Source: Nocardioidaceae bacterium (GTDB lineage Bacteria; Actinomycetota; Actinomycetes; Propionibacteriales; Nocardioidaceae). From it: 16,156 bases of DNA. The stretch is from the NCBI GenBank assembly GCA_020438665.1, contig JAGQUE010000207.1, positions 1 to 16,156 of the forward strand, read 5' to 3'. Numbering within the stretch: the stretch's first letter is position 1; every line of letters starts with the position of its first letter. Positions 6,843-15,239 of this stretch are shown here, one piece after another. A program made the translations under genes and the position numbers. Under the pieces are notes generated by a model that ran no database searches, was not told where the DNA came from, and saw only the letters and a list, made by a program, of their open reading frames with translations.

Positions 6843-8113
6843 GGGTCGGTGCGGGCGTCATACGTCCAGAAGTCGCGGAGCCAGGCGGCGGTCAGCGCGA
6901 CGCCCACCACACAGGCCCAGCCGCCGCTGGCGATCGAGCCGCGGACCGTCCACAGGTCGGCGACAACGCCGGCTCGGACCTGACCGCCGAGGGGCCCGAG
7001 CGAATAGGACAGCATCTCGATCCCGGCCAGCCGACCGCGCATCCCGTCGGGGATCGTCTGGTTCCAGATCGTCCCGCGGAAGACTGCCGACACCTCGTCG
7101 GCTGCGCCCGCGAGAGCCAGGAAGAGCAGCACCACCCAGACCGACGGAGCCAGGCCGGCGAGGCCGATACAGCCGCCGTACGCCACCGCCGCGACCACGA
7201 TCGCCCGCCCGTGCAGGTGCACGCGCGACGTCCAGCCGCTGAGCGCCGCCGCCAGCAGCGCGCCGACCGTCTCGGCGCTATAGAGCGGACCCAGCAGCGC
7301 CGGGCGCTCGAAGACCTCTGCGGCCAGCGCCGGGAACAGCACCACCGGCATCGCCAGCAGCATCGCCGCGATGTCCACGAGATAGGTGCCCAGCAGGTCG
7401 CGGCGAGACAGCGCATAGCGCACCCCTTCACCGATGCCGCGCAGGCTCGGTGGCGTGGTCTCGTCGACGTGGGCATAGCTGCCCATCGCGAAGAAGAGCG
7501 CGGTCGCGATCGTCAGCCCGGTCACGTCGACCACGAAGCACCAGCCGATCCCGACGAACGCGATCAGCAGGCCGCCGATGGCCGGGCCGACGAGCACGCC
7601 GAGCTGCATCCCCAGCGAGAACAGGGCGTTGGCTGCGGTGATCTGGTCGTGCTCGACGGTGCGCGGCAGCAATGCCTCCCGCGACGGTCGCTGTAGTGAG
7701 GACGCCGCCGAGAGCAGCCCCGCGACCACGAAGATGACGGCGAGGCTCGGGCGGTCCAGGAACGCGTTGACGGCCAGGGTCGCGGTGAGCAGCACCTGGG
7801 CGACCCCGGTGACCACGAGGAGGCGTCGCCGGTCCACGTGGTCGGCGAGCGCGCCGCCGTACAGGCCGAAGACGATGAGCGGCACCAGCTCGACGAGCCC
7901 CACCGCGCCGACGGCGAAGTTGGAGCCGGTCAGGTGATAGATCTGGAACGGGATCGCGACATAGCTGACCATCCCGCCGAGATAGAACACCGTGCCCGCG
8001 ACCCAGAGCAGCCGGAAGTCCCGCGACCCCCGCAACGGGCGCAGGTCGACGCGCAGCGCCCGCACCCGCTCCCGCCAGGTCACCGCCGACTCCCCGTCAC
8101 CACAGCCGGACAT
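6770..8113 (-). CDS. MFS transporter, MFS_3/EntS-like
   Basis: A 447-aa inner-membrane protein with about twelve helices, a proton-coupled exporter of the major facilitator superfamily. The loop 2-3 signature GGALADHVDRRRLL (86-99) is intact. The segment SSLQRPSREALLPRTVEHDQ followed by ITAANALFSLGMQLGVLVGP is typical of the MFS_3 branch, which includes enterobactin and macrolide exporters. The central cytoplasmic loop contains IGEGVRYALSRRDLLG. I chose ATG at 8113 because the open frame further upstream is antisense-like and overlaps the DUF2007 gene in another frame. Its ribosome site is weak; a good AAGGAGG lies about 35 nt upstream, too far to serve this ATG. It is the last gene of the P450/DUF2007 group on this strand. 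Substrate unknown. Confidence 0.9.
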   Translation of the reverse strand: MSGCGDGESAVTWRERVRALRVDLRPLRGSRDFRLLWVAGTVFYLGGMVSYVAIPFQIYHLTGSNFAVGAVGLVELVPLIVFGLYGGALADHVDRRRLLVVTGVAQVLLTATLAVNAFLDRPSLAVIFVVAGLLSAASSLQRPSREALLPRTVEHDQITAANALFSLGMQLGVLVGPAIGGLLIAFVGIGWCFVVDVTGLTIATALFFAMGSYAHVDETTPPSLRGIGEGVRYALSRRDLLGTYLVDIAAMLLAMPVVLFPALAAEVFERPALLGPLYSAETVGALLAAALSGWTSRVHLHGRAIVVAAVAYGGCIGLAGLAPSVWVVLLFLALAGAADEVSAVFRGTIWNQTIPDGMRGRLAGIEMLSYSLGPLGGQVRAGVVADLWTVRGSIASGGWACVVGVALTAAWLRDFWTYDARTDPYAVAERASRAARVTSEDDRPSGD

Positions 8114-8177
8114 CGTGCCACCGCCCAGCCCCGACCACCCCTCCTTTTTCGGCGAGGGCGGCGGCTGGGGGCCGGCG

Positions 8178-8411
8178 TCAGGAGAGGTGGGCGTCGAGCT
8201 CGGCGTCGGTGAGGACGCCGCGGGCGCGGTCCTCGTGGTCGGCGGCGACGAGGACACGGCGGCGCCAGACGGCGATGGTGCCCTCGATGACCGCCATGTT
8301 CTGGTCGGCCACGACGGCGTCGATGCCCTCGTCCTGGAGCAGCGCCTGGATGAACGAGATCAGCACCGGGTCGTTGGAGCGGGCGACCTCGACCATGCCG
8401 GTGGAGGCCAT
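8178..8411 (-). CDS. DUF2007 domain protein (putative signal-transducing protein)
   Basis: A 77-aa protein matching the DUF2007 family in length and pattern: MVEVARSNDPVLISFIQALLQDEGIDAVVADQN, then the strand RRVLVAADHEDRARGVL. The fold is a small alpha/beta domain similar to PII/ACT-like domains; family members are annotated as putative signal-transducing proteins, without proven function. The ATG overlaps the TGA of the P450 gene by one base (TGATG on the minus strand), so translation is very likely coupled. This coupling is the main hint of a link with the P450, since DUF2007 genes also occur in many unrelated places. Confidence 0.85.
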   Translation of the reverse strand: MASTGMVEVARSNDPVLISFIQALLQDEGIDAVVADQNMAVIEGTIAVWRRRVLVAADHEDRARGVLTDAELDAHLS

Positions 8412-9793
8412 CAGCGGGGATGCCCGTCGACGCGGATGCGGGCGCCGTGGCGAGGCACGCTGGTGATGTTGCGGACCTGGGGTCGCTCGACGCCCAGCGC
8501 CGTCACGTCAAAGGACGACAGCACGGCGCGCAGCACCTCGACCGCCTCGACCTGGGCGAACGCGGCACCCAGGCAGCGCCGCGCACCGCCACCGAAGGGG
8601 ATCCAGTCGGTCAGCGAGGGTGGGTCGTCACCGGTGAACCGATCGGGACGGAAGGACGCCGGGTCCGGGAACCGGGCCGGATCGCTGTGCGACAGCAGGA
8701 TCGACGGGCCGACCGTGGTGCCCCGCGCCATCTCACGACCGGCGATGACCGTCGGCCGCGTGAGCGTGCGGACGACCATGGCGATGACCGGGTGCAGCCG
8801 GATCGACTCCTTGAAGACCGCCTCGAGCCAGCCGTCGTCGCCCGAGAGCGCGGCCTCGCGGGCGCGCCGGAGCTGCTCGGGATCGCTGCCGAGCTCCTGG
8901 AGCGCCCAGGCGAGTGCGGTGGCCGTGGTCTCGTGACCGGCGAGGAGCAGCGTCACCAGGTGGTCGCGCAGCTCGGAGTCGGTGAGGGTGTCGCCGCCCT
9001 CGTCGAGCCGGATCAGCTGGGACAGCACGTCGGTCCGGTCCGCGAGATCGGGAGCCTGGCGGCGCTCCGCGATCTCGGCATAGATCTCGCGGTCGAGCTC
9101 ATAGAGTCGCTCGATGGGTTCGCGCCAGCGCCGATAGCGCTGGAGGAACGGGAGCGTCCATGCGAGCAGCACGACGGGGCTGACGTTGACGGTCTGGGTG
9201 ATCAGCGGCCGGAGCCGCGCCAGCCGTTGCTCGTCGGTCACCCCGAACACGACGTGAAGGATGACCTCGAGGGTCAGGGCGTTCATGCGGTCGAGCGCAC
9301 GGAGCTCCTGGCCGGACCGCCAGCCGGAGACCTCGTTGTCGGCCAGCCGGGCGACGACCTCGCGGTAGCCGCGCAGGGCGTGACCACTGAACGCCGGCAT
9401 CAGCATGCGCCGGGCCCGCTTGTGTGCCTCGCCGTCGAGGATGAGCACGGAGTGCTCCCCCATCACCGGGCCGAGGATCGCGTTGCCCTTGCCGGCGTGG
9501 AGTACGTCGGGGTCGCCCGCAAAGATCTCCTTGGTGACCTCCGGTCGGGAGAACAGCACCAGCGCCCGCGACGCGGGCAACAGCCGCAGCGTGACCTCGT
9601 CGCCGTAGCGCTTGCGCAGCCACGGGACGAACTGGTGGCGGAAGCGCAGCAGCCCTGCCGACTGCACGAGCACCGGCAGCCGCGGACCTCGCGGCAGGTT
9701 GGTGGTGTCGACGGGTGGCAGGGCGCCCCGCGACGGCGGCCGCGTGTGCTCGAACCGCTCCCGGCTCAGCCGGGCCATCTCATCGGTGTCCAT
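8411..9793 (-). CDS. Cytochrome P450
   Basis: A 460-aa soluble heme monooxygenase; it inserts one oxygen atom into an organic substrate using electrons from a redox partner not encoded in the protein. All core motifs are present: the I-helix oxygen-activation motif AGHETT (285-290), K-helix ExxR (E329-R332 in KESIRLHP), FRPDRF (381-386) and the heme loop PFGGGARRCLG with the thiolate Cys at C407. The N-terminus has no membrane anchor. The ETALRP-like helices resemble CYP4/CYP110-type bacterial P450s, which often act on fatty acids or terpenes; the substrate is not known here. ATG at 9793 follows GAGGGGG with a short spacer, and TAGACT (9825-9820) is a possible -10. A gene for a 2Fe-2S protein lies 70 bp upstream on the same strand and is a candidate electron donor by position only. 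Confidence 0.97.
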   Translation of the reverse strand: MDTDEMARLSRERFEHTRPPSRGALPPVDTTNLPRGPRLPVLVQSAGLLRFRHQFVPWLRKRYGDEVTLRLLPASRALVLFSRPEVTKEIFAGDPDVLHAGKGNAILGPVMGEHSVLILDGEAHKRARRMLMPAFSGHALRGYREVVARLADNEVSGWRSGQELRALDRMNALTLEVILHVVFGVTDEQRLARLRPLITQTVNVSPVVLLAWTLPFLQRYRRWREPIERLYELDREIYAEIAERRQAPDLADRTDVLSQLIRLDEGGDTLTDSELRDHLVTLLLAGHETTATALAWALQELGSDPEQLRRAREAALSGDDGWLEAVFKESIRLHPVIAMVVRTLTRPTVIAGREMARGTTVGPSILLSHSDPARFPDPASFRPDRFTGDDPPSLTDWIPFGGGARRCLGAAFAQVEAVEVLRAVLSSFDVTALGVERPQVRNITSVPRHGARIRVDGHPR

Positions 9794-9863
9794 CAGGCAC
9801 CCCCTCGCCTCGTGACCCGAGTCTAGGAGGGGCGCCCCCGAGCAACGGCCGCTCGCCCGTGGA

Positions 9864-10763
9864 TCACGGCTCAGCCTGCTCCCCGATGGTCGTCACCGCG
9901 AAGGTCGGCGTCGGCTTGGCCACGACGTCAGCGCAGGACAACCGCGCTGGGGCGCCGGCTCGCTCAGCCACCGCCACCCGGAACGTACGGCGAGCGCCTG
10001 GCGCCGCCACGGAGAGCACCACCACACCGTCGTCCGCCGAGTCGACGGTCACCCCGCCCAGCGACCGCAGGCCGAGCTGCTCCCTGAGCGCGACCTCGGC
10101 CGCCTGCGCGGCCCCGGGAAGTCCAGCGCGGCCACGCAGCAGCCCGAGACCGAGCTCCCCGTCGACCAGGGCCGCACAGGCGTCGATGGCGGAAGCCGGG
10201 TCGAGCCGGCCGAGGGTGGCACCCGACGGCAGCGCGAGCAGGGTGGTGGCGAACCGGTGGCCGCCGAGGTGGGTGGTCTCCCAGGTGGCCTCGGGCCAGC
10301 GGGCAGCCAGGGCCGCGGTGACCGGCCGTCCCAGCTCGGCGCAGCACCGGTCGCGTCGGCCGTTGGTGCACACCAGCCACATCGGCCCGCCGATCGGTGG
10401 CAGGCCGAGACCCCGGCCTGCGACGAGGTCGGCCAGGGGCAGGTCGAGCAGCGCGGCATGGTCGGGGACGCGCGTGCCTTCCACCGCGAACCCGTCGGCG
10501 GTGGCGGTCGCCGCGAACACCGTCGACCCGGCGGAGCTCTCGGCACCGTGGCGCCGGATCAGCTGGACCCGCACCCCGTCGAGGCCGAGCAGGCGCTCGC
10601 GCACCTCGGCTGGCAGCCGGCTCTCGGCCAGGGCTTGGCGTCCCCAGGGCATCGCAGCCTCGACCAGCAGCCAGATCGCGTCGGCCGGAGCGCTTCCGAC
10701 GAGCGGCTCACGGGCGACCGCACTGGCCAAGGAACAGCGGAAGTCGAGGGCGGCGTCGGTCAC
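9864..10763 (-). CDS. Sucrase/ferredoxin-like (Apd1-type) 2Fe-2S protein
   Basis: A 299-aa protein of the sucrase/ferredoxin-like family, a thioredoxin-fold ferredoxin related to yeast Apd1. The signature VCTNGRRDRCCAELGRPV (131-148) and THLGGHRFATTLLALPSG (164-181) are clear. By comparison with Apd1, whose 2Fe-2S cluster is held by two Cys nine residues apart and an HxxxH pair, the ligands here should be C132, C141, H165 and H169. C10 and C140 are further cysteines. The role in bacteria is not established; redox function is expected, and no sucrase activity should be assumed. GTG at 10763 starts 17 bp after the stop of the LuxR gene with no clear Shine-Dalgarno, suggesting read-through from that gene. 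The longer open frame upstream overlaps the regulator and is not coding. Confidence 0.9.
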   Translation of the reverse strand: MTDAALDFRCSLASAVAREPLVGSAPADAIWLLVEAAMPWGRQALAESRLPAEVRERLLGLDGVRVQLIRRHGAESSAGSTVFAATATADGFAVEGTRVPDHAALLDLPLADLVAGRGLGLPPIGGPMWLVCTNGRRDRCCAELGRPVTAALAARWPEATWETTHLGGHRFATTLLALPSGATLGRLDPASAIDACAALVDGELGLGLLRGRAGLPGAAQAAEVALREQLGLRSLGGVTVDSADDGVVVLSVAAPGARRTFRVAVAERAGAPARLSCADVVAKPTPTFAVTTIGEQAEP

Positions 10764-10780
10764 GGCGCCAGTGTGACGGG

Positions 10781-13777
10781 TCAGCCCAGCAGGCCCCGTC
10801 GGCGGGCCACCGCCGCCGCCTCGGTGCGGCTGGAGGCGCCGAGCTTGCCGAGGATGTTGGACACGTGGACCGAGACGGTCTTGGTGGCGATGAACAACTG
10901 CTTGCCGATCTCGCCGTTGCTGCGCCCTTCGGCGACCAGCGCGAGGATCTCGCGCTCCCGCGGCGTGAGCCCGGCTCCCTCGGCGGAGGCGCCGGCCGGT
11001 CGGGATGGCGCCGACCCGAGCAGCACCAGCTCGTCGAGGATCGGTTGACCGCCCACCCGGTGGGCGGTGACCCGCGCGGCCTCGGCCAGGGCGGTCGCTC
11101 CGGCGGGGTCGCCGGCGCCGCGCAGCACAGCGGCATGACGGACCTGGACCCGCGCGAGCTCGGCGACGAAGCCCGACGCCGCCGTGAGCTCCTCGGCGTC
11201 GCGCCACGCGGTGACCAGCGTGTCCTGGTCGGGCGGGTCGAGCTGGGCGGTCCAGCGCCACCGCAGCCACTCGGCCGGGAGCCGGGCGATCCAGGCGAGC
11301 CCCTCGGGACCGGACTCGGCGCCGGACTCGCGGTGGCGCGTCACGACGAGCTGCCCGTCGTCGTGGACGCGGGACGCGAGGGGCGCGAGGGCCGCGCGTT
11401 CGGCGGCGGTCAGCCGGGTGGCGGCCGTGGCGAGCACCCCGACCGTGGTGGCCGCGAGGCGCAGCCGTGCCCCGAACTCGGCCGGCCAGAGCCGGGTCAG
11501 GGTCGAGACGGCACGGTCATAGGCGGCGACCGCCGCGTCGGCGTCGGCGCGGTGCTCCTGGACGGCGAGGAGCGCGCTGTGGGCATAGAGGGCGGTCAGC
11601 CCCTCGACCTCCCAGGAGCCGCTGGTCGACTCGGCGAGGTCGGCCGCCCGAGGGTCGCCGCGACCGGCCAGGATGAGCGCCCGCTCGGCGGTGAGGGTGT
11701 CGGCAGGCACCATCGGTGCGGCCGCTCCCTCGACGGAGGTGAGGTCGAGCGCCTCGTCCCAGCGCCCTGCGGCGAACAGTACGGCGACCTCCATGACCCG
11801 CGCATCGAACGCGTAGGGGGCCCACGGCGTCCCGAGCTCGGCGCCGCGCGCCACCGCCTCGGAGAAGACGAGGGCGGCGTCGTCGAAGTCGGCCCGGTCC
11901 TGGTGCCAGCGCCCGAGGCCATAGCGGGCACGCAGCTCGGCGTGGACGGCACCGGTGCCGCGGGCGCGGGCGATGGCCTCCTCGAACGTGGCGGTCACCT
12001 CGGCGGCGGTGCCGCCCTTGGACAGCAAGGCGAACGTCGCCAGGACGTCGGTCGCGAGGCGGGGCATCGCCAGCTTCTCTGCCAGTGCGAGGGCCTCGAG
12101 TCCCGCTTGGCGCGCATCGTCGGCGCGACCGTAGGCCGCCAGGATGCGGGCGTGCAGCGCCAGGGTCTGGGCGCGCTGGCGCGGTGGGCCGTCGGCGAGG
12201 AGCGCGACGGCCTCGCCCGATAGGTCGGCCGGGTGCTCGTCGGTGTCGCTGACCAGCAGCGCCTGGGCGAGCGACGCGAGCAGCCGGGCCCGCTGCTCGG
12301 CCGAGGCGTCCTCGGGCAGGCCGGACAGCCCCTCGCGCAACACCCGCACCGTCCTGGCCGTGTGACCCGCCGCGAGCAGCGCATCGGCCGCCCGGGCGAC
12401 GAGGTCGACCCGGTCGACGTCGGGCGCGGCGACGCCGCGGCTCAGCAGGGTCAGCGCCTGGAGGTAGTGCTGGGCCGCCTCGTCGGGACCGCCCACGGCA
12501 GCGGCCTCGTCGCCCGCGGCGATCCCGGCCGTCACCGCGGTGGTCTCGTCACCGGCCAGCCGCGCGTGGCGAGCCAGCTCGGCGGCCGCACCCTGGAAGC
12601 GCCCGGAGGCCAGTGCTTCGGCATAGGCGGTGTGCCAGCGGGTGCGCTCGCCCGGGAGCAGGTCGTCATAGACGGCCTCGGCGAGCAGAGCGTGGCGGAA
12701 GGAGTAGGAGTCGCCCTGGACCGGCACGAGCACGTTGCCGTCGACCGCACCGCGGAGCGCATCGTCGAGCGCGACCGCCGACAGGCCGGTGGCCTGGGCC
12801 AGCAGTGCGTGGGCGACCCGCCGACCGGCCACGGCGGCCGCTCGAACGACCTGGCGGGCGTCCTCGTCGAGGCGGTCCACCCTCACGAGCAGCAGACCGG
12901 CGAGGTCGTCGGGGAGGCTGATGCAGTCGCCGCCGGCGCCGACGAGCTCTTCGACGAAGAACGCGTTGCCGTCGGCGCGGTCGACGATCGCGGCGACGTC
13001 GGCCTCGCTGAGCCGGCGCGGCTGGAGCAGCCGGACGAGGCGGCGTACGTCGGCGTTGGGCAACGGCTCGAGCTGGAGCCGCTCGACGTCACGCAGCCGG
13101 GACCACTCCGCCACCTGGCGCCGCAGCGGATGGCGCCGGTGGAGGTCGTCGGAGCGGTAGGAGGCCACCACGGCGACCTGGCCCGAGAAGGGGCGGGCGA
13201 ACAGGAAGGAGAGCAGGTCGAGGGTGGAGCGGTCGGCCCAGTGGATGTCCTCGAGGATCACGAGCAGCGGCGCGTCGGCCGCGGCCTCGTCGACGAGGGC
13301 AGGCACGGCCTCGAAGAGCAGGCGAGGGTCGAGGCCGGCCTCGGGCTCGGGTCCTCCGTGGCCGAGCCGTCGGCGGCCGGGCTGGAGGCGCGCCAACGCG
13401 GGGTGTCGGTCGAGCGCGGTGGCGACGACCTCGGGCATGTCGGCGGAGAGCCGCTCGAGGATCTCGGAGAAGGGGAGGTAGGGGAGGGCGCTGTCGGCGA
13501 AGTCGAGGCAGTGGCCGGCCACCACGCGCCAGCCGCGGGACGTGGCGAGGGTGCGGAGCTCGGCCAGCACGCGGGTCTTGCCGACCCCGGCGTCGCCGGC
13601 GAGCAGCAGGGCCCGGGCCGGGGACTGGGCGTCGTCGGCGGACGCGCGAATGCCGAGCCGAAGACACAGCTGCTCCAGCTCGGCATCGCGTCCGACGAGC
13701 GTCGGGCTGACGGGCGGGGTCACGCCCTCATGATGGCCCACGAGACCGACACCCGTCGCCGTCACCACGGTGACCAT
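10781..13777 (-). CDS. Large ATP-binding LuxR family regulator (LAL type)
   Basis: A 998-aa transcriptional activator of the LAL type: N-terminal AAA/NTPase, a long helical sensor region and a C-terminal DNA-binding domain. LVGRDAELEQL (27-37) opens the ATPase; Walker A is GDAGVGKT (61-68) and Walker B is LLVILEDIHWAD (171-182). Residues from about 380 to 920 are TPR-like helices with many Ala/Leu pairs (EAAQHYLQALTLLSRG, AQTLALHARILAAYGRADDA). The LuxR helix-turn-helix is at 936-998 (LTPREREILALVAEGRSNGE, then KTVSVHVSNILGKLG). Such proteins often control nearby antibiotic or catabolic genes. ATG at 13777 begins 6 bp after the stop of the 52-aa gene, which favours coupling; GTG at 13723, just before the conserved domain, is an alternative. 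It may govern the downstream sucraseferredoxin, P450, DUF2007 and MFS genes. Confidence 0.93.
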   Translation of the reverse strand: MVTVVTATGVGLVGHHEGVTPPVSPTLVGRDAELEQLCLRLGIRASADDAQSPARALLLAGDAGVGKTRVLAELRTLATSRGWRVVAGHCLDFADSALPYLPFSEILERLSADMPEVVATALDRHPALARLQPGRRRLGHGGPEPEAGLDPRLLFEAVPALVDEAAADAPLLVILEDIHWADRSTLDLLSFLFARPFSGQVAVVASYRSDDLHRRHPLRRQVAEWSRLRDVERLQLEPLPNADVRRLVRLLQPRRLSEADVAAIVDRADGNAFFVEELVGAGGDCISLPDDLAGLLLVRVDRLDEDARQVVRAAAVAGRRVAHALLAQATGLSAVALDDALRGAVDGNVLVPVQGDSYSFRHALLAEAVYDDLLPGERTRWHTAYAEALASGRFQGAAAELARHARLAGDETTAVTAGIAAGDEAAAVGGPDEAAQHYLQALTLLSRGVAAPDVDRVDLVARAADALLAAGHTARTVRVLREGLSGLPEDASAEQRARLLASLAQALLVSDTDEHPADLSGEAVALLADGPPRQRAQTLALHARILAAYGRADDARQAGLEALALAEKLAMPRLATDVLATFALLSKGGTAAEVTATFEEAIARARGTGAVHAELRARYGLGRWHQDRADFDDAALVFSEAVARGAELGTPWAPYAFDARVMEVAVLFAAGRWDEALDLTSVEGAAAPMVPADTLTAERALILAGRGDPRAADLAESTSGSWEVEGLTALYAHSALLAVQEHRADADAAVAAYDRAVSTLTRLWPAEFGARLRLAATTVGVLATAATRLTAAERAALAPLASRVHDDGQLVVTRHRESGAESGPEGLAWIARLPAEWLRWRWTAQLDPPDQDTLVTAWRDAEELTAASGFVAELARVQVRHAAVLRGAGDPAGATALAEAARVTAHRVGGQPILDELVLLGSAPSRPAGASAEGAGLTPREREILALVAEGRSNGEIGKQLFIATKTVSVHVSNILGKLGASSRTEAAAVARRRGLLG

Positions 13778-13783
13778 CGGAGG

Positions 13784-13942
13784 TCACGCGACGGTGGTGC
13801 GCAGCTGGGGGTGACGCTGCTCGGCGGCCCGCGCCACCGGGCGGCTGCGCCGCCGGCGGAGGGGCCGCCACGAGCGCTGCATGCGCTCGGTGCGGTAGTG
13901 CATCTCGGCCTGGAGGACGAGGTCGGTGCCAACGGTGTACAT
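13784..13942 (-). CDS. Small basic protein of 52 aa, unknown function
   Basis: A 52-residue protein: MYTVGTDLVLQAEMHYR, then an Arg-rich middle (WRPLRRRRSRPVARAA) and a short polar tail. It has no membrane helix and no recognised domain. The start is supported by GGGAG 6 nt before the ATG at 13942, better than any start further upstream. The stop lies 6 bp before the LuxR start, so the two are probably co-transcribed. A perfect 7+3+7 palindrome lies immediately upstream and touches the ribosome site. The N-terminal helix plus Arg-rich segment might bind nucleic acid or protein, but this is speculation. Confidence 0.6.
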   Translation of the reverse strand: MYTVGTDLVLQAEMHYRTERMQRSWRPLRRRRSRPVARAAEQRHPQLRTTVA

Positions 13943-13952
13943 GTGGTGCTCC

Positions 13953-13969
13953 CTTCTCAACGTGAGAAG
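13953..13969. promoter_or_regulatory. Perfect palindrome at the leader of the 52-aa gene
   Basis: CTTCTCA-ACG-TGAGAAG, with both 7-base arms exactly complementary. Its edge meets the first G of the GGGAG ribosome site of the 52-aa gene. It can be an operator for a dimeric repressor or activator, or an RNA hairpin that hides the ribosome site. There is no T-run on either side, so a terminator is unlikely. Confidence 0.55.
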
Positions 13970-14066
13970 AGAGTCCGTCCCTGAGGTACGCCGAGACATC
14001 GGGCGCGTGCCTTATCTGTGCACGACGGCGCGGGCGCGGCTACCTCAGACCGACGAACCGGCTACC
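13970..14066. other. Intergenic region between hutI and the 52-aa gene
   Basis: 97 bp between the hutI stop and the palindrome upstream of the 52-aa gene. It should hold the promoter of the 52-aa/LuxR genes, but no convincing -10/-35 pair was found. No hairpin followed by a T-run marks the end of hutI. Confidence 0.35.
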
Positions 14067-15239
14067 TCAGCCGGCCGCACCGATGACAGGGAGCCCGCCG
14101 GACCACACAGCCGCCACGAGCGGGACACCGGGGCGATAGGCGAGGTGCACGTGGCTGGGGGCGTCGAGCACGACGAGGTTGGCCCGGCGTCCCGGGACCA
14201 GCGCGCCGACGTCGTCGCGGTCGAGGGCGGCCGCGCCGCCCGCGGTGGCGGCCCACACCGCCTCGGCGGGGCTCATCCGCATCTCCCGCACCGCCAGCGC
14301 GACGCACAGCGGCATCGAGGAGGTGTAGCACGACCCCGGGTTGCAGTCGCTGGCGATCGCCACCGTGACGCCGGCGTCGATCAGGCGGCGCGCGTCGGGG
14401 TAGGGCTGCCGGGTCGAGAACTCCACGCCGGGCAGCAGCGTCGCGATGGTGCCCGCGTCACGCAGGGCGTCGACGTCGGCATCGGTGAGATAGGTGCAGT
14501 GGTCGACGGCCACCAGCCCGAGCTCGGCCGCGAGCCGGACACCCGGCCCGGCGCCGAGCTGGTTGGCGTGCAGCCGGCCGCGCAGTCCCGCGGCCGCGCC
14601 GGCCAACAGCACCGTGCGGGCCTGGTCGACGTCGAAGGCCCCGGTCTCGCAGAACGCGTCCACCCATCGCGCGTGGGGCGCGGCCGCCGCGAGCATCGGG
14701 CCGGTGACCAGCTCGACATAGGCCGTCGGGTCGAGGTCGTCGGGCACCACGTGGGCGCCCAGGAAGGTGGTCTCCTCGGTGAACATGCGGGCGATCATGA
14801 GCGACCGTGCCTCGTCGGCGACGGTCAGGCCATAGCCGCTCTTGATCTCGACCGTCGTCGTGCCCTGGCGCAGCATCTCCTGGACGTGTCGGGCGACGTG
14901 GGCGACGAGCGTGTCGTCGGAAGCGGCTCGGGTCGCGGCGACCGTCGTCCGGATGCCACCCGCGGTGTAGGGCTCGCCGGTCATGCGCGCCGCGAACTCT
15001 GCCGACCGGTCGCCGGCGAACACCAGGTGGCTGTGGCTGTCGACGAAGCCCGGGATCACCGTTCGGCCGCCCGCGTCCATCCGAGCGTCGGTCGCCGGGG
15101 CGGCCACGGCCTGCCCGACCCAGGCGACCCGGTCGCCGTCGATGACGAGGGCGGCGTCGTGCACCAGGCCCAGCGGCCCGGGCCGGGCGGGGTCGTTGGT
15201 GACCAGCTCGGCGATGCCGGTGATGAGGGTCGAGGTCAC
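14067..15239 (-). CDS. hutI: Imidazolonepropionase
   Basis: A 390-aa cytoplasmic metal-dependent amidohydrolase, the third step of histidine degradation: 4-imidazolone-5-propanoate plus water gives N-formimidoyl-L-glutamate. Metal ligands fit the family: H69 and H71 in [17 protein letters not shown]224 in LHANQLG, and D298 in [19 protein letters not shown]247 in VDHCTYL is the catalytic His candidate. EIKSGYGL (131-138) and GGIRTTV (94-100) are further family marks. The length is about the usual 400. GTG at 15239 is chosen because GGAAGG lies 5 nt upstream and the product begins at the conserved [15 protein letters not shown]. An in-frame ATG at 15293 lacks a ribosome site. It lies downstream of hutF on the same strand, so the two act in consecutive steps. 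Confidence 0.97.
   Translation of the reverse strand: MTSTLITGIAELVTNDPARPGPLGLVHDAALVIDGDRVAWVGQAVAAPATDARMDAGGRTVIPGFVDSHSHLVFAGDRSAEFAARMTGEPYTAGGIRTTVAATRAASDDTLVAHVARHVQEMLRQGTTTVEIKSGYGLTVADEARSLMIARMFTEETTFLGAHVVPDDLDPTAYVELVTGPMLAAAAPHARWVDAFCETGAFDVDQARTVLLAGAAAGLRGRLHANQLGAGPGVRLAAELGLVAVDHCTYLTDADVDALRDAGTIATLLPGVEFSTRQPYPDARRLIDAGVTVAIASDCNPGSCYTSSMPLCVALAVREMRMSPAEAVWAATAGGAAALDRDDVGALVPGRRANLVVLDAPSHVHLAYRPGVPLVAAVWSGGLPVIGAAG

Noticed and set aside
8114..8177. Strong AAGGAGG between DUF2007 and the MFS gene as a sign of a hidden leader ORF
   Set aside because: The only close GTG lies one base after the motif, too near to be used, and encodes only about 13 codons.
9829..9838. 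GGGGCGCCCC palindrome upstream of the P450 gene as operator
   Set aside because: A 10-bp all-G/C palindrome is expected by chance in DNA of this composition and has no second copy nearby.
12233..13984. Long rightward open frame opposite the LuxR regulator
   Set aside because: It is antisense to a gene with clear Walker and helix-turn-helix motifs; composition is that of a shadow frame.
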